From Hydrangea macrophylla (Eukaryota > Streptophyta > Magnoliopsida > Cornales > Hydrangeaceae): a stretch of 64,000 bases of DNA. Each line of letters begins with the position of its first letter. Position 1 is the first letter of the stretch. The notes under the pieces are model-generated. The model was not told the DNA's origin and made no database searches. It saw only the letters and a program-made list of their open reading frames with translations. The translations under genes and the position numbers were made by a program. The DNA is taken from contig CM066994.1 in the NCBI GenBank assembly GCA_033977485.1, positions 42,371,155 to 42,435,154 of the forward strand. The letters run 5' to 3'. Below, piece after piece: positions 31,804-43,660 of this stretch.

Positions 31804-33308
31804 ATTCCTTCAAGCCAATTCCTCATTAGTTTGGAGAAAAGCTATGTCTGACGAATATAATGCCTTGCTAGCTCAGCATACTTCGAATTTAGTTCCTTTA
31901 CCTCCCCAAAATCTGTAATTGGCTACAAATGGGTAGTCAAAATCAAGAAAAATGATGATGGCTCTATTGCTAGATACAAGGCAAGACTTATGGCAAAAGG
32001 ATTTAATCAAACTGAAGGGTAGATTATTTTGAAACATTCAGTCTTGTGGTGAAATAGCCAACTATTAGATTGGCACTTTCCTTGGCTCTCCATTTTTGGT
32101 GGACTCTCAAACAATTGGATGTTTCAAATGCATTCTTACATGGCATTTTGGAAGAAGAAATGTATATGTCTCAAGCACCTGGTTTTTCTGATCCCACTCA
32201 TCCTCAGCTAGTTTGTAAGCTCAATAAAGCTTTATATGGCCTCAAACAAGCCCCCAGGGCCTAGTTTGCCACTCTATCCAGATTCTTACTGCAACATGGT
32301 TTTGTCACTAGTCTAGCTGATTCTTCTCTATTTGTTCAACATTCTTCCAATCATGTTATAATACTTATGTTTTATGTTGATGACATAATCATCACTGGCA
32401 GTAGCTCTCAGAATATCTCTGACTTTATTTCCACCATGCAATCCAAATTTACAATGAAAGATCTTGGTCCCTTACATTACTTTATGGGTATTGAGGTTCA
32501 GTCCACTTCTTCAGGCCTTTTGCTCTCTCAGCACAAGTATACTACAGATATTCTTACTAAGGCCTCTATGTCTGAGTGTAAACCTACTGTCTCCTCTATA
32601 GCAGTCAAAGCTTATCTTTTGCAGGATGACTCTCCCTACTCTAATCCTCTTCTTTACAGAAGCTTGGTAGGGTCTCTTCAGTATCTCACAATTACCAGAC
32701 CAGACATCACTTATGCTATCAATAAAGTGTGTCAGCATCTTCATAACCCTCTCAACTATCACTTCCAAGCATTGAAAAGAATTATCAAATACCTTAAAGG
32801 GACTCTTCATCATGGATTGCAGTTTCAGTCAGGCCCCATTACTTTACATGGTTTTTCATATGCTGATTGGGTAGGGGATGGTCTGGACAAAAGTTCAACT
32901 ACAGGTTCATGTATTTTTCTGGGTTCTAATCTCATTTCATGGTTTGCCAAGAAACAGCCTACAGATTCGAGATCCAACATTGAAGCAGAGTATAAAGTTA
33001 TAGCTAACACTGCTACTGAAGTGTTATGGCTAAAGCAACTTCTGACTGATCTTCATAGTTCTGCCCTTACCTCCCCTTCTGTGGTGTGACAATATCAGCG
33101 CATTACCTCTGGCAGCAAATCCCATCTTTCATGCAAGAACCAAACACATAGAAGTTGACTATCACTTTGTCAGGGAAAAAATCTCAGCAAAGGTTCTCAA
33201 GGTTTATATGTTTCCTCCCAGGATCAATTGGCAGATTTTTTTACCAAGTCTATTCCCATTTCATGGTTTAAAGACTTAAAGTCTCGCTTGATGTTCTGCT
33301 TAAGCTGA
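31804..33308 (+). pseudogene. pol: E1 reverse transcriptase and RNase H (broken), second half of pol
   Basis: The frame resumes right after E2 with the second ATTCC copy and the conserved W..AM..EY.AL box that opens Copia [12 protein letters not shown] carries the first catalytic Asp (near 32117), and LKQAPRA is near 32245. FYVDDIIITG follows at about 32367-32400 with both aspartates intact. RNase H has YADW for the usual YADWAG and SNIEAEY in the STEAEY position. Stops lie after LKQAPRA and after SPSVV, and a frameshift follows. The C-terminal ADFFTKSIP motif is in another frame and ends at TGA 33306-33308. The domain order is complete but the frame is not. Confidence 0.88.
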
Positions 33309-33338
33309 TTCAAGATAATTTTGGTACCCAACCTCATC

Positions 33339-33349
33339 TTGAGGGGGGA
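33339..33349 (+). other. E1 polypurine tract
   Basis: A purine run containing GAGGGGGGA lies immediately before the TGTAAAG that opens the 3' LTR. It is the expected plus-strand priming site. Confidence 0.85.
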
Positions 33350-33708
33350 TGTAAAGAGTATTGAGCTCACATGATTAACAATGTTGTCATTTCATTGAAT
33401 CAATTCCTACTTCTGTTAATTGTTTTGCTGTGTAGAGAAGTTGTTAGGATAACAAACTTTCCCGCCCTTGTCTGTGACTCTTCTAGAAGCTAAGTCTTTG
33501 TATAAGAGAGCTAATCTCTCTCAGTTCTAATTCAATGAAGAAAATCTTTCAGTTCTCTTTCAGTCCTTTAGTTTCATATCATCAAGGTCTTGAGTTTGCT
33601 TATATTTGATTCATTTCAATTCATATTCTACTGTCAATTTGATGAAGTTATCTTTCAGTCCTTTAGTTTCATATCATCAAGGTCTTGAGTTTGCTTATAT
33701 TTGATGAA
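33350..33708 (+). repeat. E1 3' LTR with a terminal internal duplication
   Basis: It starts TGTAAAG and matches the 5' LTR up to about 33641. It then differs: a block of about 54 bp (33557-33610) is repeated at 33652-33705, so this LTR is longer than the 5' copy and lacks the TTTTTCA end. The following ATATT (33709-33713) repeats the bases before the 5' LTR. The duplication probably arose after insertion, or the end was rebuilt during repair. Confidence 0.8.
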
Positions 33709-35587
33709 ATATTAATCCCTTGGTGGACTCTCCTCAGTCCCGTCAATAGGCCAATAATAGATGCTTCAAAAAAAGTAAAGGTGCATTACTAAATTAGTAG
33801 AGATCTTATTATGTTTAGGTGATCCTTAGAAGGATGACCTTACAAATCAGTAAATTCCTGATTATAATAAATCTGAATCAGCATGAAGCATTTTGCAGCA
33901 CTAGATTGACAAACTTTTCCAAATCCAGTTGTCACAAATTGGGAGTAAAAAAGCATTCTCACCGTGGTGACACTGGAAATGAGTTCAAGGGTCTCTTGGC
34001 ATCATCATTTGATGAGCAGTTAGAACACATGAAATGATCCAATTTCTTGGCTTCTTCAATGGTCAAACCCATACTAGAAGGATGAAACTTGTGAAAGTGT
34101 TGTTTCATAAATCAAGGGAAAAGACGTACCCCTTCCTATCCTCAAATACATTGTTGTCGAATTGTGAATTGGTTTGCATTTTCTTAGTAAATAGAGTAAT
34201 ATGAAATATATGTACAATGCTTAAGATGAACAAAATTAACAGTTAAACACAAGCTTCATGCATGCAATTTTGAACTCAATCAAATAGAGGAGTATAGTCA
34301 TACACAACAAGAAGTTTTCTTTCGCGACATAACATATTGCATACCCTTTGTCCTATCTAGCGATTCTCGGTAAGTATTCAGCTTTTGTTATTAAGTATTG
34401 CAGTCTTTGTAAAATTTAACATGTACATGTGAAATTAAACCACTGAAGAACTCTCATTTGGTGGGGATTTATGAATTGATGTGTTGATATGCGCACTTGT
34501 CTAATTTTTCAAATTTTTTTGAATTATCTCGTTGAGTACATGCTTGATACAAGATGTAAATCTATTATTCGTCGGCATTTGATGCATTTTCACTTACATA
34601 TGAACTTCAACTCCTTTGAAGAACACTTAAAATGAACTCAAAGCTTGTGTATTGTTACACATTTAAGAAAACGTGAAAGAAGTTAATTACCAAATTAACT
34701 GGCTCAGTCTATTGCCTCAATGAAGTGTAGTAGTATCATTCCTTATGACTGCATTCACATGTTCAACATTTTGTGTAAAGTAAATTGGTTAAGTAAAGTT
34801 GAAACTTTTGGTTTTCCTAGCAGTTCTTGCAAATGAATGTTCCCTAGAATAATATAAAAAGTTCGTAAAACTCCCTTGTTGACTTAGCTTCTACTGAATC
34901 CACAATTGAATATTGACACTTTGCCTTCTTATGCCCCCTTCTGGTTTGCATCAGTTATCCACTTATCCTGTTCACTGAACAAAACCTACATATACTAATT
35001 TCATTGATTTTTGTTGATAGTAACAATTCCAACTTGATTTTGGACATTTTTTTTTAAAAAAAAGCATGACAAGTCTTTTATAAAAAAGTTTGGCAAGTCT
35101 TTTATAAAAAAAAATCCTCAAGCTTGTGGCAGTAAATTATCTTCTTTGCACTGTAAAATTTCACAACACAACAATCTTTGAGCAATAAAATTAGACCCTC
35201 CCATAATGCTTCACCACTGACTAGTCATCTCTTCCTTCGCTTTGGCTCCACCTAGGATTGAGAAAACACCAATTAAAAATGGTAGGCCATGACTTAGAAG
35301 GATACTTCTATTGTCATTTTCATTTGACTATTCAATGGATGCCATTTTCTTTCCTGAAGTGGACATCCACTTTTGTCTTGACATCTATTTTTCCATAACA
35401 CTAACTGTAGTTTCAATGCTATGATATACTGGCTTCTCCTCTAGTCATTTTCATTTTACTATTCAATGGATGTCATTTTCTTTCTTGAAGCTGACATCCA
35501 TTTTTCCATAAATTTTATGGTTATTTTTTTTTCCTTATACACTGTGTATCAATGAGATGGTTCATCCAAATATTTTTTGCCTTATAC
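33709..35587. other. Host or unclassified DNA between the two nests
   Basis: AT-rich sequence without LTR, gag or pol similarity. It includes a T/A-rich tandem pair around 35065-35110 (AAGTCTTTTATAAAAAA twice). A diverged direct repeat pairs about 35312-35398 with about 35446-35515, sharing TTCAATGGATG(C/T)CATTTTCTTTC. One weak exon candidate (33898-34037) is listed separately. The rest shows nothing I can support. Confidence 0.55.
33898..34037 (+). other. Weak exon candidate, unidentified
   Basis: After a TTTTGCAG acceptor-like site, a frame of about 45 codons ends at TGA 34035-34037. The peptide is hydrophilic (GNEFKGLLASSFDEQLEHMK at the end) and unlike the retrotransposon frames. It could be a last exon of a host gene or chance. 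No family is recognised. Confidence 0.2.
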
Positions 35588-35964
35588 ATGTTGGGAATGG
35601 GCCCACAATCACAACATGAAAAATACACCCACAAAGATGGAGATAAATAGAACAAGAATGACACAACTACGAAAGAAAAATCAAGCAAACAAGCACAACA
35701 AGATTTAAATGTGGTTCGGCCCAAAAATGCCTACGTCCATGAGCAAAGGCGATCATCTCGATTAATATGAAGAATACAAGTACTCAAGACCTCACGTGTA
35801 AAACTCTACAACCAAGCTATATGACACACACAATTGCAAGAAACTAATCTCTCCCTCACTAGTTTGCTGCCCTCTCTTGTGTATGTAGAAGATTTCATAC
35901 CAATCTTATCAACCCCTTAAGTAAGCCCTATATTTGTAGATTGTAGAGTTCCAATCCTAGTAAC
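35588..35964. repeat. Truncated LTR-like fragment, target of E6
   Basis: It begins TGTTGGGAATGGGCCC and contains GTGGTTCGGCCCAAAAATGCCTACGTCCA, split here as GTGGTTCGGCCC and GCCTACGTCCA. The same kind of block is in the E2 LTR (GGCAATCCGC, GGCCTACGTCCAC). It is cut by E6 at 35964; GTAAC (35960-35964) would be the E6 duplication, with its partner beyond the window. It is most likely part of another Copia LTR or solo LTR, orientation unknown. Confidence 0.5.
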
Positions 35965-35982
35965 TGAAGGATCAACAGGTTT
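35965..35982 (-). repeat. E6 3' LTR, first 18 bp left of E4
   Basis: TGAAGGATCAACAGGTTT matches the start of the E6 5' LTR at 62665. The last five bases (GGTTT, 35978-35982) are the E4 duplication. Confidence 0.85.
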
Positions 35983-38513
35983 TGTCACACCCCCAACCCG
36001 TCTCGGGCAAGTTGGGACACATGTAACAAGCCCACACGTCAAAACACCCTTAATTCCCTAAGAAACACATGGATTAGACATCATTAAACAGCTTCATTGA
36101 CACAAAACAGACCCAAGGGAAAAATGCTCATTAATAAAGTATAGCAAATTTTATACCAAAAGATAGGTCTTTGAGTCCTGGTTCCAACGCAAAAAACGGC
36201 GTAGAATCCGAATTTCCTACAGAGAGTTATGCTTGTTTCCGTAAAAGCTGTCGAGGCTGAACCCAGACTAGCGGATCGATCCGGCCCAAATCCGGATCGA
36301 TCCGAATTTAGCAGAATGTTATTTTCTGCAGTTCCTGATGCCCCGGATCGATCCGCACTTGACCCGGATCGATCCGGTTCCTGCAGAAGAGTTTTTCTGC
36401 TGCAAAAACACTGCTAAAACAGTTCAAACTTTCCCCAAGTACCAAAATTGATTCCCAACATCATTAAAACTCTTGAGAACACCTCCCAAACACCCATGAA
36501 AATATCAATAACATTTGTAAATCTTTCCAAATCATTCAAAACATCATCCATGTTCATTTAAATGAGACACTAACCATAGAAACTCCAATTCCACCAACTA
36601 GTAAGGAAAAAGGATTGGTGTTTGCCAAGATGAGTTCAAAACACCATGGCCTTGAAGAATTTCTCAGAAAAACATTTCCAAAACCATGTCAAACCCTTTG
36701 GAAAGTTGTTTTAACATCCAATACATTAATCCAAGTATAAGTTGACAACCAAGCACATAGATTTTGCTCATGGATCAAGTTTGGCATTAAACTCTACTTG
36801 TTCTCAACATTTGCAAGTCAATACAACAAGGAGTGTCCAAGTCCAAGTTTACAACTAAAACTATTTAGTTCCATTCAAATCCACTCCTAACATACATAAC
36901 TTATAGCTTGCAAGTTCAACTCATAGTTTGATGTATAGGCCACCATCAACACCCAACTTTACATATGACAAGTTTCCAAAAAGACCCAAGATACATTTAT
37001 ATTGCCAACAAAAGATACATTCTAAGCATAAACTAGCTAGGCATATGAACACATATACACATGGACACTACTCCCACGCCCACCCGTCGTGCGGATCATT
37101 TCCTCTCCTCGTCTCGTTTAGTACCTGCAATGGTTATTCAATAACCACAACAGAAAATATATTTTTCGTTTAAGCTTTCGCTTAGTGAGGGAACTAATCA
37201 TGCTATTGGAATACAAAGTATGTAAATGCAACAATCATTATAAATGACAACAAATTGACCTCCGGGAAGTCAAGTCATTCCAGCCACCACCCCCGGGTCC
37301 TTCTCACCCCGGATCTTTCTCACTTTTGGCGCATATAGCGCAACACACACTCTCTTGTGACCCCGAAGGCGTCACCGGCATTTCATTGTGGTCGACACCA
37401 CGTCCTACTCATTGAGGACTTCTTATCCCTTACATATGGGACCTATAAATGGTGACCACTATTTGACTTCCCTTTGATTCATATAAGCACATAGGCAATT
37501 TCAACAAATAAGCATAGCAATTTCATAAATTTTGGCATGCTTTTATCCAAATTCAACAACATATATATACATGAGCATGAGTTTAACAACTATGAACAAC
37601 AATTATCACATTAACATAGCTAAACATCTAATTGAAAGATTAGGACACTCACCTCTTTGATTTATATGCAACTAAGCTTAGAATTTCCCCAATTCCTTCC
37701 CAAGTTTAGCTCAATTTCTAGTTGGTGATAATCCTACACAAGTTTGGTACCAAGAACATCGTTTATCAAAAATGGTTGCCGTAAAAATGTTGCTGAAAAC
37801 GAAAATAAATTACATGCATCTGATCCTCTTACCTCCACGAGTCCAAAAGTGGTCTCGGATCGTGAATCCGACGCCGTACGGCGAAGAAACGGCGAGAAAC
37901 ATCACATGGATTTCCGTCGCCGACTCTAGAGCTCTCCGTTCTCTCTTTCCTAAGAATTTCCAGCTGTGTTTAATGTGTAAAGACACATATGCCTCATGCA
38001 TATGTGTTGTCTCCACTTTTCATTATTCCCATTTATACCCCCAAACTTTCTTTAAGCTTTATTATGAAACCCCCTTGTTATTTACGTTAACTACCCATCT
38101 TTTCTAAAAGGATTTAATCTAAGTCTCGCGTGGGTCCCAAACGTGGTCCCACATAATTCATGAGGTTGCTATTAAACCTACCAATTATGAATTCTATTCA
38201 AATACACCCTCACACGGGTACCAAAACTGGTCCCCTTATCTATCATAAGACATAATAATAACTTTAAGCATTTAAATAAATATGCACATAAACATATAAT
38301 GACATCAAAATGCAATTATTCTAATTAGACCCTCGTTGGGCCCCACTTTTATACCAGTCCCGCCTTTCACAGGACTTTCATCTGTGTCCGCATTTGAACA
38401 CCTTTTCACATATGGGTTCATAATCCCACCTTAATTCATCTCATGCATTAATTATCTTTAATTAACACACATTAACACTAAATTAATCTTCTTTTCCGGG
38501 TACGGGTGTTACA
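35983..38513 (-). repeat. E4 3' LTR
   Basis: Plus-strand ends are TGTCACACCCCC (35983) and GGGTGTTACA (38513), 2531 bp. It aligns throughout with 52978-55509. It contains four GGATCGATCC palindromes at 36273-36375. Short ORFs within it (36229, 36928, 37744, 37772) are not supported as genes. Confidence 0.93.
36273..36375. repeat. GGATCGATCC palindrome cluster in E4 3' LTR
   Basis: Four perfect copies at 36273-36282, 36294-36303, 36345-36354 and 36366-36375, mostly with C/G flanks giving CCGGATCGATCCGG. In the 5' LTR the third copy has decayed to GAATCAATCC. Confidence 0.85.
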
Positions 38514-38531
38514 TTTCTCCCTCCCTTTTAA
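38514..38531 (-). other. E4 polypurine tract
   Basis: The minus strand reads AAAAGGGAGGGAGAAA directly before the 3' LTR start TGTAACACCC. Confidence 0.85.
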
Positions 38532-38562
38532 GAAGTGTGTCTCCAAACTTATTATTACCTCA

Positions 38563-41500
38563 TTAGTCGAACAAGTGCGGGTACTTCTCCCTGATCTCAT
38601 CTTCCAGTTCCCAAGTTGCCTCTTCAACGCTATGATTACGCCAAAGGACCATGACCAACAGAATTGTCTTCGTTCTTAACACTTGATCTTTCCTATTTAG
38701 AATCCGTACGGGTGTTCAACATACGTCATATCTTCTCCGACTTCCAACGGTTCTGGTTCAAGAATATGACTCGAATCTGACACGTAACGTCTGAGCATAG
38801 ACAAGTGGAACACGTTATGAACATGTGCCAATTCTTGTGGTAGTTCCAATCTGTAAGCTACCGGTCCCACTCTATTCAGAATCAGAAAAGGTCCAACATA
38901 TCTTGGACTCAACTTACCTTTCTTACCAAACCGCGTAATGCCCTTTGAAGGCGAAACTTTCAAGAACACATAGTCACCAATTTCAAATTCTAACGGTCTT
39001 CTACCCGTATCAGCATAACTTTTGTAGCGACTTTGTGCGATTTGTAACCGTTGCTTAATCAGCTTAACTTTGTCGGTGGTAATTTGAACAATTTTCATTC
39101 CTAGAAGCTGCTTTTCCCCAACCTCTGTCCAACACACGGGCGATCTACATTTCCTACCATACAATGCCTCAAAAGGCGCCATTCCAATGCTTGTTTGGAA
39201 ACTATTATTATAAGAAAACTCAATTAACGGCAAGTGAGTTTCCCAGTCAGTCTTGAAATCCATAACACAGACCCTAAGCATATCTTCTAGAATCTGAATA
39301 ACCCGCTCCGACTGCCCGTCAGTTTGCGGATGAAACGCTATGCTAAAATGCAAAGCTGTTCCCATTGCTCTTTGTAGCCCTTCCCAAAACCTGGATACAA
39401 AACGTGTATCACGATCTGATACTATAGATACCGGTGCCCCATGCAATCTTACAATCTCTTTAACATAAAGTTCCACTAACTTTGTCGATTCTGTGGTCTT
39501 AATCGGCAATAAGTGGGCTGACTTAGTCAACCTGTCAATGATTACCCAAATGCTATCATTAGATCTAGGAGACCTCGGCAATCCAGACACAAAATCCATT
39601 GTAATATGCTCCCATTTCCATTCCGGTATTTCCAATGGTTGTATCTCCCCCGCGGGTCGTTGATGCTCAAGCTTTACTAATTGACATGTCATGCATTTAG
39701 CTACGTATTCAGCAACTTCACATTTCATACCACTCCACCAATAGACTTCCCTCAAATCTCTATACACTTTCGTACTACCCGGATGCACGGAATACCGAGT
39801 ACCATGAGCTTCTTCCAAAATTCTTTCTTTTAAATTGCCAACATTAGGAACACATAATCGATTGATGTACCATAATACCCCATCATGCAAACTGAACTCT
39901 GGTCGCTTACCCTCAGGTAGTTCATCCAAAACCTTTTTCAAGTTTGGATCCAAAAGTTGACTCATTTTAATTTCTCCAATCCAATCAGGTTGTGCTATGA
40001 TTGCAGCCATTAACCCTCCTTCAACTCTAGGAATAACTTCCAATTCTAGTCGTTCAAACTCTTTCACTAATTCTTCCTGCGCCGTCAATACACATGTCAA
40101 ACTTTTTGATGATTTCCGACTTAAAGCATCAGCGACCACATTCGCCTTACCCGGATGATATTGAATTTTCAGATTGTAGTCCTTCATTAACTCCAACCAT
40201 CTTCGTTGGTGCATGTTTAAGTCCCTCTGGGTAAATAAGTACTTTAAGCTTTTTATGGTCAGTGAAAATTTCACAAGTTTCCCCGTACAAATAATGTCGC
40301 CAAATTTTTAAAGCAAAGATTACCGCGGCAAGTTCCAAATTGTGAGTTGGATAATTCTTCTCATGAGTTCTCAATTGCCTCGAAGCATACGCTATTACCT
40401 TGTCCCCTTGCATAAGGACACACCCCAAACCTTGATGAGAAGCATCGCTGTAAATACTAAATTCTCCGATGCTTGTCGGAATTGCAAGGATCGGAGCAGA
40501 AGTCAACTTACTCTTCAATGTCTGGAAACATTCTTCACATTCTTTCCCCCATTCAAACGGAACATCCTTTCGCATAAGTGTTGTCATCGGAGCCGCAATC
40601 TTTGAAAAATCCCGAACAAACCTTCTATAATACCCAGCCAATCCCAGAAAGCTACAAATTTCTGACACATTGGTTGGTCTCGCCCAATTCATAACGGCTT
40701 CTATTTTCTGTGGATCTACTGACATACCTTCTTTAGAAATCACATGGCCAAGAAAGGTAACACTTGACAACCAAAACTCACTTTTCTTCAGTTTTCCAAA
40801 TAATTGCTTTTCTCGAAGACGTTGCAACACCAATCTCAAATGTCTATCATGTTCTTCCGAACTCTTTGAGTAAATAAGTATATCATCAATAAAAACGATA
40901 ACAAATTCATCTAAATACGTTTTAAAGACCCTATTCATTAAGTCCATGAACGCAGCCGGTGCATTGGTTACCCCAAATGGCATTACAAGAAACTCGTAGT
41001 GGCCGTATCGAGTTCTGAAGGCCGTCTTCTCAACATCCTTGGCCTTTACCTTCAGTTGATGATACCCCGACCTCAAATCAATCTTTGAAAACACCTGAGC
41101 TCCTTGTAGTTGATCAAATAAATCATCGATCCATGGCAATGGGTACTTGTTTTTAATAGTTACCTTGTTAATCTCACGATAATCAATACACATCCTCATC
41201 GTTCCATCTTTCTTTTTCACAAAAAGGACCGGTGCACCCCAGGGTGATACACTTGGCCGAATGAATCCCTTGTCTAACAACTCTTGTAACTGAGTCTTCA
41301 ACTCTTTTAACTCTACCGGAGCCATTCTATATGGTGCCCGCGAAATGGGTTGTGTTCCCGGTATCACATCTATACCAAATTCAACCTCCCTCTCAATTAA
41401 CACACTCGGCAAATCTTCTGGGAATACATTAGGAAATTCCCTAACAACTGGTATATCTTCTAATTTTTGTTCAGTGCTTCTAGTATCCAATATACTACAA

Positions 41501-42131
41501 AGGAAACATTTACACCCCTTTCTCAATAAACGACAAGCCTTGATGGCGAATACAAGATAAGGTAGTGACACGACACCTGTCCCTTGAAAAGAAAAGACCC
41601 TATGAATCAGTGCTTGGAATTCTACCCTTTTGTTTTCACAATCAATAACCGCGTGATTAACTGACAACCAATCCATCCCCAATATGACATCAAAATGTTG
41701 GATTACTAACGGTACTAGATTCGCTGTTAACACTTCATCATTAATTTTAACTTCACAATTCCTATAAACTCCCGAACTCACCAAAGATCTTCCCAACGGA
41801 ACAACAACAGACAAATCATATTCAAGAAGTTCTAGGGGTACATTCATGTTCCTAGAGAATTGATGTGATACAAACGAGTGTGTAGAACTGGAATCCATTA
41901 ATACATTAGCAGGTGTTGAACAGATAGAAATTTTACCTGACACGACCGTGTTAGCAACGGTGGTCTCCCCTGGGTTAAGCTGAAAATAATGACCCTGACG
42001 TTGTTCTCTTCCTTGTGATTGTTGTTGTTGAGGTGGTCGCGGTGTTGGTAAACTACTCACGGTTGCACTGGAGCCTCCTTGCCTCGGCTTAGGACAATTG
42101 CGCATTCGATGTCCAAGCTCCCCACAGTTAT
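38563..42131 (-). pseudogene. pol: E4 pol: protease, RT, RNase H, integrase, chromodomain-like tail (broken)
   Basis: It starts with the second half of a gag zinc knuckle cut by E5. Protease reads [12 protein letters not shown]: the catalytic triplet is DSS instead of DSG or DTG (Asp codon 41893-41895). RT has [10 protein letters not shown] and [11 protein letters not shown]. An extra A in an A5 run (plus-strand T run 40250-40254) shifts the frame in RNase H at [11 protein letters not shown], between ORFs 40147-42105 and 38697-40274. Integrase has the H2C2 zinc (HPGSTK to CMTC), [15 protein letters not shown] and QTDGQSER. A one-base deletion at PVRIL then yields a stop at 38697. The tail WRNHSVEEATWELEDEIREKYPHLF follows in another frame to TAA 38563-38565. 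Confidence 0.93.
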
Positions 42132-42801
42132 TGTCACGCCCCGACGTAGCATAATACAGGAAAGCATTTAATTTCCTTTATGGACTCGTAAGTCGTGACA
42201 AGTGAGTATGACCAATTGTCCCTGCAACAAATAACTTAACAACATTTCTAAAAGAAAGGATACTAATAAACATAAGCTCCAGAATTAAAAACTTACTAAC
42301 TATTACATAGGTCGAGGTCTTAGGCACAAACGCCCTTATTCAAATTCGAATAAGGTTTATTACAACTCTGAAAGGAAAGACATAAAGAAAAATAAAACAG
42401 CTCTTCTGGAACACCTCTGGTCATCTAACTAGCATAGTCAACGAACTCTGGCTGCTCCTGACCTGGAAAATCTGGACATAGAGTCCAGGACGCATCGACG
42501 CCGTCAGCTTATGAAAGCTGGTGAGTAAAATAAACATGTGCTCGCAATATATATATATATATATAAAAGCATATAGAACAAAGGTATAAATTAACATTAG
42601 CAGCAATATATTCAAGGTTCCAATTTCAACATAAATCACGGGGGAATATAGTAAGAAATAAATACGCAATTGTACATGAATTTTGTAATATCTTATCTTG
42701 CCAATTCTTTTCTTTAAAACAACCCAATTCAACCAACACATCATCTTAGATACCAGGAGTAATAACTACTCAGTCATCCAATTCACACGCTACACTATCG
42801 C

Positions 42802-43160
42802 CTCCAATACCAGGAATACTATCCGATCGGTATTGAAGTCACACACCACACTACTGCCTCAGATACCAGGAATACTATCCAATTGATATCTAAGCCGATC
42901 ACAACCGACCATCGCTCCGGATATCAGGAATACTATCCGATCAATATCCGAAACGCGCGCCTTAGATACCAGGAATACTATCTGATCGATATCTAAGTCA
43001 TACACAACATTATCACCATCGCTTCGGATATCAGGAATATTATCCGATCAATATCCGCAACGCGCGCCTTAGATACCAGGAATACTATCCGATCGATATC
43101 TAAGTCGTAAACAACACTGTCGCCTCCAATACCAAGAATACTATCCGATCGATATTGAGG
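42802..43160. repeat. Array of seven hairpin units in E5 3' LTR
   Basis: Seven inverted repeats share a loop close to AGGAATACTATCCGATC (17 nt). Left/right arms: CTCCAATACC/GGTATTGAAG (42802-42838); CTCAGATACC/GATATCTAAG (42858-42894); CGGATATC/AATATCCG (42918-42950); CTTAGATACC/GATATCTAAG (42961-42997); CGGATATC/AATATCCG (43025-43057); CTTAGATACC/GATATCTAAG (43068-43104); CCTCCAATACC/GATATTGAGG (43123-43160). The stems differ between units while pairing is mostly kept. A partial unit precedes the array at about 42746. Confidence 0.85.
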
Positions 43161-43454
43161 TCGCACACCAAACTGCCACCCTTTACTCTTTTCACGCTTT
43201 CTCACACACATGCATGTTGACATAACCTCGACCCTAATATGTATGTCAATGTTCCATAAATAACACCATTATTTACTCACAAAACCGGATAATCGTACGA
43301 GCATAAATTTCGGTCTTAAACATTCTTACAAGTCCAATTTCTAACAGTGAGTCTTTGAAACAGTATATTTGCCAAACAGTTCCTTGAAATTTCCCAAAAC
43401 ATTTTCCAAACAGTCCCTTATACAAAAATACAGAAACTGCTCAAAACTGCCACC

Positions 43455-43660
43455 TCGTGCGAGCGGATCGCGCGAGCGAGGGAGAGGTGATGTCGCGCGA
43501 GCGGGTCGCGCGAGCGAAGGGGGAGGCCGGATCACGCGAGCGGGTCGCGCGAGCGAAGGGGCAGAACAGGTCGCGCGAGCAGGTCGCGCGAGCGGGTCGC
43601 GCGCGCGAAGGGGGGGATGTTCCGCGCGAACGAGCCTCGCGCGAGCGGGTCGCGCGCGCG
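43455..43660. repeat. CpG-saturated GCGCGAGCGGGTC array in E5 3' LTR
   Basis: Imperfect tandem copies of GGTCGCGCGAGCG with spacers such as AAGGGG. CpG density is extreme. The 5' LTR copy (50711-50840) is about 74 bp shorter, so copy number differs within one element. Confidence 0.88.

Larger units (their letters stand above)
1530..33708 (+). mobile_element. E1: Ale/Ivana-type Copia retrotransposon, interrupted by E2
   Basis: A short-LTR Copia element on the plus strand, with 5' LTR, PBS, gag, protease, integrase, then RT, RNase H, PPT and 3' LTR. Its body is split between 4984 and 31804 by E2. Removing E2 brings the two halves of E1 pol together. The flanks carry ATATT at 1525-1529 and 33709-33713, which fits a 5-bp target-site duplication, although the 3' LTR end is rearranged and the match could be chance. 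The short LTR, the single gag zinc knuckle ending CFHR and the integrase motifs suggest Ale or Ivana. Frameshifts and stops throughout gag and pol mean it cannot encode its own proteins. It is the oldest layer of nest A. Confidence 0.85.

Noticed and set aside
36229..38107. Short ORFs in the E4 LTR (also 53923-55103)
   Set aside because: Not kept between the two LTR copies beyond what sequence identity gives; no domain or start context.
42802..43160. Repeat-spacer pattern resembling a CRISPR array
   Set aside because: Units are hairpins with near-constant loop inside an LTR present twice in a plant retrotransposon; spacers recur and there are no cas genes.
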